Shown here: positions 57,491 to 64,000 of the stretch, in pieces | How positions within the stretch are numbered: position 1 is the first letter of the stretch | How the letters are laid out: every line of letters begins with the position of its first letter | Source: Leptodactylus fallax | Lineage: Eukaryota > Chordata > Amphibia > Anura > Leptodactylidae | Direction of reading: 5' to 3' | NCBI GenBank assembly: GCA_947044405.1 | Contig: CAMRHE010000018.1 | Coordinates: 5,775,501 to 5,839,500, forward strand | Length of the DNA stretch: 64,000 nt | Translations under genes and position numbers: made by a program | Notes under the pieces: generated by a model | Database searches by the model: none | Seen by the model: the letters and a program-made list of their open reading frames with translations, nothing else | Told to the model about the DNA's origin: nothing

Positions 57491-57647
57491 TAAGGCTGGG
57501 TTCACACTTGAGTTAGTTGGACAGTTTTGGCCCTGTAACTGTCCAAATAAGTGAAGTGTGCATCGATTCTAAGAGCGACGCCTGTCTTATGCATGTCATC
57601 CGGACTCACAGTATTGTTTGACTACCACAGTAGGCTCCCTATGCGTG
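57491..57647. repeat. Harbinger-like MITE half
   Basis: taaggctgggttcacacttg opens a MITE terminus that stops where the next MITE begins. The opposite end was not found. Confidence 0.5.
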
Positions 57648-57650
57648 TTA

Positions 57651-58071
57651 GGGTGGGTTCACACTTGCGGCGGCACTCTGTCTGCTGCGAATCCGACCTA
57701 AATGTCGGGAAAACTGGATAGGAATTGGATAGGGAAAGGTTTGCGACGCTTTGCTTAAAATCCCATTCACTTGAATGGGTTTTTAAAGCAATGCACAGGT
57801 GTGCGTTTACACCTTCTGCACTGCGAAGCCGTTTTTTTTTTTGCTGGAAACAAAGTCAGACATGCAGGACTTTGTTTCCAACAAAAAAAATTGGCTTCGC
57901 AGTGCAGAGGGTGTAAGCACACACCCGCGCATTACTTTAAAAACCCATTCAATTGAATGGGGTTTTAAGCAAAGCGTCACAAACCTTTCCCTATGCAGTG
58001 CCTATCCAGTTTTCCAACATTTAGGTCGGATTCGTGGCGGACGGAGTGCCGCCGCAAGTGTGAACCCACCC
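57651..58071. mobile_element. Harbinger-like MITE, complete, TTA target duplication
   Basis: TTA at 57648-57650 and 58072-58074. Ends GGGTGGGTTCACACTTGCGG and ccgcaagtgtgaacccaccc are exact inverted repeats. There is a nested inner palindrome (cactgcgaagccg / ttggcttcgcagtg; ggaaacaaagtc / gactttgtttcc). Same family as 971-2213. Confidence 0.85.
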
Positions 58072-58246
58072 TTACTGCAAGGCACAGTGTTCTACACCAC
58101 TATACAGGCTCTCTGAAGCTAGGAAATAGGTGTTTCTTAGCGATATTCGCCGTGAAGTAATTCGGTTCGAAGCAAATTTTTTTGGAACTTCGAATCGAAC
58201 TGCTTGAATCGAACTTTTGAGAAATTCGCTCATCTCTACTCCTCAC

Positions 58247-59270
58247 CTCACAGCCAACACTTTCATTATTTGCAGGGGGAGGCAGCAGGCTCTCTAGAGA
58301 CAAGTCAGTGAGTGCCCTCTCCCCCACACTCCTGACCCTGAGTCTGGGGGCTATTCAGATTCCAACCCCACCATTTACACTATGGACAACCAGCAGCAGG
58401 TACTCACAGTCACACTGACACTGTAGATTCAGCAGGTGACCATGACATTTCATCTCATCACTTGATCTCACGTCATGTCAGCTCTCATGGAGGGGAGGCG
58501 CCAAATAACCATTGTGGGCTGGGCAAAATACCTGGAGGGAGGGTCATTGAAGAGCAAGGAGCAAGAGCTGGTTTATTCAGCTGCAGCAAACACTGGAGGT
58601 ATGGGGAAGGCATAGCAGCCCATGCGGACAGTTTTAATTGCATATTCGCATACTGCAATTTAAGCTGTCTCCAAGGCCAAAGGCAAAGTGTGTGTAACAG
58701 TCAGCAACAGGAAGCCTAGTAGGCCCCTCTAGGATCTTGGGGCCCCAGCACTTGCCCGGGTTTGCCTGGTGTTGATGCTGGCCTTCCTACAATGTGGCTA
58801 TTCATTCCATGAAGACTTCAGACTTTGTTAATAAGCTTAATGATCTGTCTTAATGGTCTTCAACAGTAAACTTAGCCAATCACTATACAAACATGCTTAC
58901 ATCCATGGGCTTCCAGGTAGTCAAAGAGACACTAGAAATTAAGGCTGAGTAACCAACTAATGTGTTTGTTGGAAACGCAAATTTATATCATAATAGATTG
59001 GTTGTTGCACATTAAGACTGAGCACACCCTAGATGAAATAGCATTTGTTATTGAATCATGAACTTTTGCGCTGTCCAACAATCATTTTCTTTATCAATCA
59101 CAATTTTTTCAACAATTCACAGGAACTGCTATGGATTGTAACATAGAACCTATATTTGCTGTAATTCTTATGATCCATTTTGATTACAAATTTGTGTACA
59201 ATAATTTAAAGTATCAGCAGAATGTGATACTTCATTGTGTGGAAAGAGACACACGAGACCCTAGAGGACC
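58247..59270. other. Repeat tail, otherwise unrecognised
   Basis: 58700-58790 (ggatcttggggccccagcac, ttgcccgggtttgcc) is the interspersed-repeat tail also seen at 6750. The rest has no supportable gene. Confidence 0.4.
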
Positions 59271-59449
59271 TACAGTCATGGCCAAAAGTTTTGAGAATGA
59301 CACAAATATTATATTTTCACATGATCTGCTGCCCTCTGGTTTTTATGTGTGTTTGTCAGATGTTTTTATCACATACAGAAATATAATTGCATTCATATTA
59401 TGAGTAACAGAAGCTTATATTGACAGTTAGAATGAGTTAATGCAGCAAG

Positions 59450-60250
59450 TCAGTATTTGCAGTGTTGACCCTTCTTCTTCAGGACCTCTGCAATTCTCCC
59501 TGGCATGCTCTCAATCAACTTCTGGACCAAATCCTGACTGATAGCAGTCCATTCTTGCAGAATCAATGCTTTAATTTTGTCTGAATTTGTTGGTTTTTGT
59601 TTGTCCACCCGTCTCTTGATGATTGACCACAAGTTCTCAATGGGATTAAGATCTGGGGAGTTTCCAAGCCATGGACCCAAAATCTCTATGTTTTGTTCCC
59701 TGAGCCATTTAGTTATCACCTTTGCTTTATGGCAAGGTGCTCCATCATGCTGGAAAAGGCATTGTTGAGCGCCAAACTGCTCTTGGACGGTTGGGAGAAG
59801 TTGCTCTTGGAGGACATTCTGGTACCATTCTTTATTCATGGCTGTGTTTTTAGGCAAGACTGTGAGAGAGACGATTCCCTTGGCTGAGAAGCAACCCCAC
59901 ACATGAATGGTTTCAGGATGCTTTACAGTTGGCATAAGACAAGACTGGTGGTAGCGCTCACCTCTTCTTCTCCGAATAAGCTGTTTTCCAGATGTTCCAA
60001 ACAATCGAAAAGGAGATTCATCAGAGAAAATGACCCCAGTCCTCAGCAGTCCACTCCCTGTACCTTTTGCAGAATATCAGTCTGTCCCTGATGTTTTTTC
60101 TGGAGAGAAGTGGCTTCTTTGCTGCCCTCCTTGAGACCAGGCCTTGCTCCAAGAGTCTCCGCCTCACAGTGCGTGCAGATGCACTCATGTGGCATCCCAG
60201 AGCTGGCTATGGCTGGGCTGAGGGTGATCTCTGTGCATTGTATTATTTCC
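59450..60250 (-). pseudogene. Tc1-like transposase, catalytic part
   Basis: On the minus strand: eroded middle (stop near 60043; family sequence readable in other frames), then LFGTSGKQLIRRRRGERYHQ, PETIHVWGCFSAKG, CLFQHDGAPCHKAKV (second catalytic Asp), LGNSPDLNPIENLWSIIKRR (third acid box), and RIAEVLKKKGQHCKY to the stop. The first catalytic Asp (SDES block) lies in the frameshifted stretch at about 60010-60030. Long open frame from 60004 but incomplete. Confidence 0.85.
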
Positions 60251-60264
60251 TGTTGCTTCATAGC

Positions 60265-61265
60265 CTGTGTGACATAGCAGGGGGGTCCTGAGTCTCACAC
60301 AACACAGCGCCACCTAGTGAGCCTCACACATGCATTACACCTCGCATAGGATTGAATATTAACCAAATGTCCAATGGGAGGACATCGCCTGGGAAAAGGG
60401 GAGGAGTCAGCTGATCACTGGGTCCCCATGGTAACACCCCTGCAGGAAGGTCCTGCGTGTGAGGAGTTAGAAGTGTGGAGTGTTAGGAGGAGGAGGTGAG
60501 GAGAGAAGTGTGATGTCCTGTGAAGAAAGCAGTGAGTTTAGTGCAGGAATCTCAAGTCCTAGACAGGCCCAGGAAGGTTGGAGAGCTGACATACTCCAGC
60601 TATTCAGAAGATCCTGTCCCCTGTCTGCCTAGCCATCGCCCTGAAGGAAGTCAAGCATCATTATCTTGTCAGCATGAGACTGTGGAGAGAACATTCTGGA
60701 ACACGTGCTCCATAGCAAGTATCACAGGATCCAGGGGCCAAGGCCAGACCTGTGGAATATCCTGCCACCCTGACTATTGCACCCCGAAACTCTGAGCTAT
60801 CAGGACCACATAACGTGAGTGGGGAATATTATGTACTAGTATCATGGTGGGCATCCTCCTATGAGCCAAATAGGAGCCCAGACGCACCTTAGGGCTGTAA
60901 CACTGAAGTATAAGGGGCTAGGAACACCTTTCATCAAGTCTACCCTGCACCCCAGGACTTTGCTGTGTCACCAGGCGTACCCCGTTGTTTTGTATTGAAG
61001 AAACTGTTTAAGCATTTGTGCCTCCACACCCATGGAAGTAAAAGTTCAACTTTACAACCGTTTCTGTGTCTGACTCTGCACTGACAACATCAGGGCGCCC
61101 CAAACACCACCAGTCGGCACAGTATAGGGGAAGCGCCCCGGGGGAACAATCACCACCAACATTTGTGCAGCCCCCTCAAAACCGGTACCAGTGGTGGTAA
61201 CGTGGGACAGCACCAGCGCTGCGCCCTCGTGCCCAGAGACCGTGACAAGTCTGCGCTGTTTGCAC
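60265..61265 (+). mobile_element. Insertion of about 1 kb in the Tc1, possibly a solo LTR
   Basis: It may begin TGTGACATAGCAGGGG and end near ccgtgaca: TGT...ACA edges that would fit an LTR. No ORF, poly-A tail or inverted ends are evident. GTGAC occurs at both junctions (60270, 61241). Late in the segment, aagttcaactttacaaccgt and cggcacagtatagg give no clear signal. Class uncertain. Confidence 0.4.
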
Positions 61266-61587
61266 CCCGCAATCCCAACTCCAGCGTTACCTTCCATCTG
61301 GTCACCGCACTCACACCTGCCTGCTGCCATTCCTCAGCAAGCTCTGCACTGCTGGTAGCCCCATCCCGCAGCTGAAACACTTTTAAGAGACGGTCCTGCC
61401 GCTTGCTGGTCTTTCTTGGGCGCCCTGGAGCCTTTTTGGCACCAATGGAACCTCTCTCCTTGAAGTTCTTGATGATGCGATAGATTGTTGACTGAGGTGC
61501 AATCTTTCTAGCTGCAATACTCTTCCCAGTTAGGCCATTTTTGTGCAGTGCAATGATGACTGCATGTGTTTCTTTAGAGATAACCAT
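61266..61587 (-). pseudogene. Tc1-like transposase, N-terminal DNA-binding part
   Basis: The start MVISKETHAVIIALHKNG at 61587 is followed by two helix-turn-helix motifs (KSIAARKIAPQSTIYRII; the second around AELAEEWQQAGVS) joined by GRPRKTSKRQ, the AT-hook-like linker. I prefer this start to the upstream ATG at 61620 because family proteins begin here. The frame runs into the foreign segment near 61265. Confidence 0.85.
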
Positions 61588-61962
61588 GGTTAACAGAAGA
61601 GAAACAATGATGGCAAGCACCAGCCTCCTTTTAAAGTGTCCAGTGGTGTCATTCTTACTTAATCATGACAGATTGATCTCCAGCCCTGTCCTCATCAACA
61701 TCCACACCTGTGTTAATGGAGCAATCACTGAAACGATGTTAGGTGGTCCTTTTAAGGCAGGGCTGCAATGATGTTGAAATGTGTTTTGGGAGATAAAGTT
61801 CATTTTCTAGGCAAATATTGACGTTGCAAGTAATTGCTGTTAAGCTGATCACTCTTTATAACATTCTGGAGTATATGCAAATTGCCATTAGAAAAACTGA
61901 AGCAGTAGACTTTGTAAAAATTTATATTTGTATCATTCTCAAAACTTTTGGCCATGACTGTA

Positions 61963-62160
61963 CATCATTATCTCAATGGATAGTATACCAAATTCTCTCC
62001 AGAGGCCAGTGAGTTTCAGGAGGCCTTCTTAGATGTACTCATGTATTCAGGTAAATAATGACCATCTTTTGTTGGACTGATACAAGAAACCAATTTACAG
62101 AAATAGTCTGCAGCAGTTGCCATGCACCTGGTCTTGTCACAATTTATGAGGGTTAAAACC
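61963..62160. other. No recognisable feature
   Basis: Short spacer between the Tc1 and the composite repeat. Confidence 0.5.
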
Positions 62161-64000
62161 AGGGTCGGACTGGCCTACCGGGGAACCGGTGAATCCACTG
62201 GTGGGCCCCGAGCCCCGACTATTAGTCCTCATGTTGCCAATGCAGATGCATTGGACAGGGGCCCGATCGGGATCCTGACCATCCCGATCGGGCCCCTGAG
62301 CAGTGGCGTAACGATCGCGGTCACAGGGGGTGCGACCGCGACTGGACCCGGTGGGGTACGGGGCCTGTGACCAGCTGGAGATGGCCGGGCCCTGGACCAC
62401 TATGATAGCAGTTGGGGAAAGCCTAGTTCCTCGACCGCTATACATACTGTTATTGGAAAGGGACCCTGGCATATTGCAGGCCCCTTTCCAATAGATGGCA
62501 GGGCAGGGCACCCAGGGGAGGTGACTGAAAATAATAAATAGATATTCTCACCTCTCTGGGGAACAGCGTCCTCTCCGGCGCTCTTCCGTCATGTGATTGA
62601 GGCCTGTGATTAGGCCCCAGCGGTCACATGGGGCGCGTCCGCGTAATGACGTCAGTACTGGGTGGGGGCCACTGTGGAGCTTATAATACTGGGTGGGGCT
62701 CATTGTGGGGAGCATATAATACTGGCCCCCAAGTCTTTCAATTTCACTGACCACTCTGATAACTACAACCCCCAGCAGCTCCAGATTCTCTGGATCTGTT
62801 GAGAGTTGTAATCCCCCCTCAGTGGCCCCTTCACTGGTACATGTATGGGCATACAGTGGCCCCTTCACTGGTACCTTTTACTGTATGGAGACCATTGATG
62901 GGGCCATTATATTGTGGGGGGGGGGGGCAGTGATGGATGCCAATAGCCTGGGGTACATTAAAGGGTTTGTGCAGGATAACATTTTTTTTTTTTTAATTAT
63001 GCCGGGGCAGGCGAAAAAAACAAAACACAAAAACCCCCCAAACTTTCTCTCCTGTACCCAGTGTCTCCCAGCACATGACCCCTGAGGCCAATCAGTGGCC
63101 TAAGGGAAGGGACCTTGGACGTTACAGACAGTGAGGACTTCCAGCAAAAAGAAGACAGCGGCGCTGTGGGACCGGACCATGCTGGGAGGACACCAGGGAC
63201 AGGTGAGTATGTTTACTATGTTTTTTGGTTTTTTTTGGGGGGGGTAGGGGGGGTTCACCTCCCCCCGGACTAATTATAAAAAAGAAAAAAAATTATACTG
63301 GACAACCTCTTTAAAGTGTGGCGCATTAGGGGGGCCCTGGGGGTATATTAAAGGGGTTGTCCAGGCATAATTTGTTATGGTTTATCCTCAGGATAGGCTA
63401 TAAATACCTGATCTGTTGTGGGCCGACCTGTACGTAGCCACTTCTAGCGCCCGTCCTGTACACAATATGGGGCCTGAAGCAGAAAGCTCTGTCCACTGTG
63501 TATTAGCCGGGCACCTTCACTGCATCTCAGCACTTATTGAAGTCAGTAGGAGCTGAGCTGCAGTGAAGGCGCCGGGCTGCTATACAGCGGATGGAGCTTT
63601 CTGCTTCCGGCCCTGTGTTGTGTACAGCACAGGTGCCGGAAGTGGCTCCGAACAGCTGATGGGGCCATGTGTCAGCCCCCTAATGAACAGGTATTTATGG
63701 CCTATCCTGAGCATAGGCCATAAAAAAGATTAACCCTGGACAACCCCTTTAATATGCCCCACACAGTTTAATGCTCCCCCCAACAGGATGTTAGCCCACA
63801 TCACTGCTCCCACACAATATAATGGCTCCATCACCATTCCCCATACAGTATGGGGGACCAGTGAAGAGGCCACTGTATGGGGAGACCAGTGAAGTGGCTA
63901 TAAAAAAATTTGGCCTAGACAACCCCTTGAAAGAGGTTTCCCATAAACTGGAGCGACCACTGTGGCGGCCGCCAGGGAGGTGTAAAAATAAGAAAATTAA
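62161..64000. repeat. GTCGGACTGG composite repeat, copy 2, runs off the window
   Basis: It starts ggtcggactggcctaccggg (62163). In order: hairpin 62257-62297; ctcacct 62547-62553; TGACGTCA 62647-62654; minisatellite units; aggtgagt 63201-63208 after ctggacaacc-type ends; TTAA MITE 63348-63752; minisatellite units; gcggccgccagggaggtgta at the window edge. The order parallels 39206-41200. Confidence 0.65.
63348..63752. mobile_element. TTAA-flanked foldback MITE, complete
   Basis: TTAAAGGGGTTGTCCAGG and cctggacaacccctttaa are exact inverted ends with TTAA at both edges. Inner arms atcctcaggataggctataa / ggcctatcctgagcataggc. The same MITE, left end lost, sits at the same place in the composite at 39826-40149. 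Confidence 0.75.

Larger units (their letters stand above)
49398..58238 (-). mobile_element. hAT transposon, 8.8 kb, with at least five nested insertions
   Basis: Termini TAGAGATGAG (49398-49407) and CTCATCTCTA (58229-58238) are inverted. The flanks CTCCTCAT (49390-49397) and CTCCTCAC (58239-58246) form an 8-bp target duplication with one mismatch, as expected of hAT. The transposase reads on the minus strand in four pieces (56820-56546, 55769-54001, 53362-52564, 52140-51850). Guests: a TAGAGATGAG MITE at 52141-52563 and part of one at about 50155-50364, a Tc1 at 53363-54000, a CR1-like LINE at about 55770-56545, and a Harbinger-like MITE at 57651-58071. Without them the element would be about 6.4-6.6 kb. 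Confidence 0.85.
59271..61962 (-). mobile_element. Tc1-like transposon, both ends present, split by about 1 kb
   Basis: TACAGTCATGGCCAAAAGTT at 59271 and aacttttggccatgactgta ending at 61962 are inverted ends including the TA target. Removing the foreign segment (about 60265-61265) leaves about 1.7 kb, the normal Tc1 size. The transposase reads on the minus strand in two pieces. Confidence 0.88.

Noticed and set aside
60520..60795. 91-aa + strand frame in the Tc1 insert
   Set aside because: No recognisable protein, and other frames are similarly open in this GC-moderate segment.
1..64000. tRNA, rRNA or snRNA genes, and tRNA-derived SINEs
   Set aside because: I found no convincing cloverleaf or A/B boxes by eye. 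A covariance-model search would be decisive and could not be run.

Overview
The window is vertebrate, repeat-dominated, non-coding DNA, most likely from an anuran amphibian (inference). Tc1/mariner, hAT, Harbinger-like MITE, L1-like, CR1/L2-like and Rex1-like elements occur together with foldback and minisatellite repeats of a kind I recognise from frog genomes. I found no host protein-coding exon, rRNA, tRNA or CRISPR array that I can support. Every coding signal I trust belongs to a transposable element, and all of these are broken. The window is therefore intergenic or deep intronic.

Layout. 1-619: the end of a Tc1-like transposon. 971-2213: a Harbinger-like MITE carrying a 5'-truncated Rex1-like LINE. 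5.2-6.8 kb: a MITE, a minisatellite and an inverted-repeat core. 7.97-13.2 kb: a three-level nest in which repeat X holds a Harbinger-like MITE, which holds an internally deleted L1-like LINE. 13.8-16.3 kb: a composite minisatellite repeat. 16.9-24.3 kb: a second copy of repeat X, in the opposite orientation, holding an almost complete 6.4-kb L1-like LINE and another MITE. 26.34 kb: a run of 71 C. 27.7-29.3 kb: Tc1-like pieces. 30.1-32.8 kb: minisatellite composite. 35-38 kb: an ATT microsatellite and foldback MITEs. 39.2-41.7 kb: a composite repeat beginning GTCGGACTGG. 43.0-43.45 kb: a 465-bp palindrome. 44.4-45.9 kb: L1 remnants. 47.8-48.5 kb: a TTAACCCC-type repeat.

49.4-58.24 kb is the largest single unit: one hAT transposon of about 8.8 kb. 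It has matching termini (TAGAGATGAG) and a near-perfect 8-bp target duplication. Its BED-finger transposase gene is interrupted by a CR1-like LINE, a Tc1 element and a MITE with the hAT's own termini. 59.27-61.96 kb: a Tc1-like transposon split by about 1 kb of foreign DNA. 62.16-64.0 kb: a second copy of the GTCGGACTGG composite, running off the window.

There are no working pathways here. The interactions are between parasites: LINEs in MITEs, MITEs in repeats, and several elements in one hAT. The order of insertion can be read from target-site duplications. No clearly new biological system is present. The best leads are the dissected hAT element, the recurrent repeat core with divergent splice-donor-like sequences around a CRE-like site, the YY1-like motifs in the L1 5' regions, and the long palindrome.
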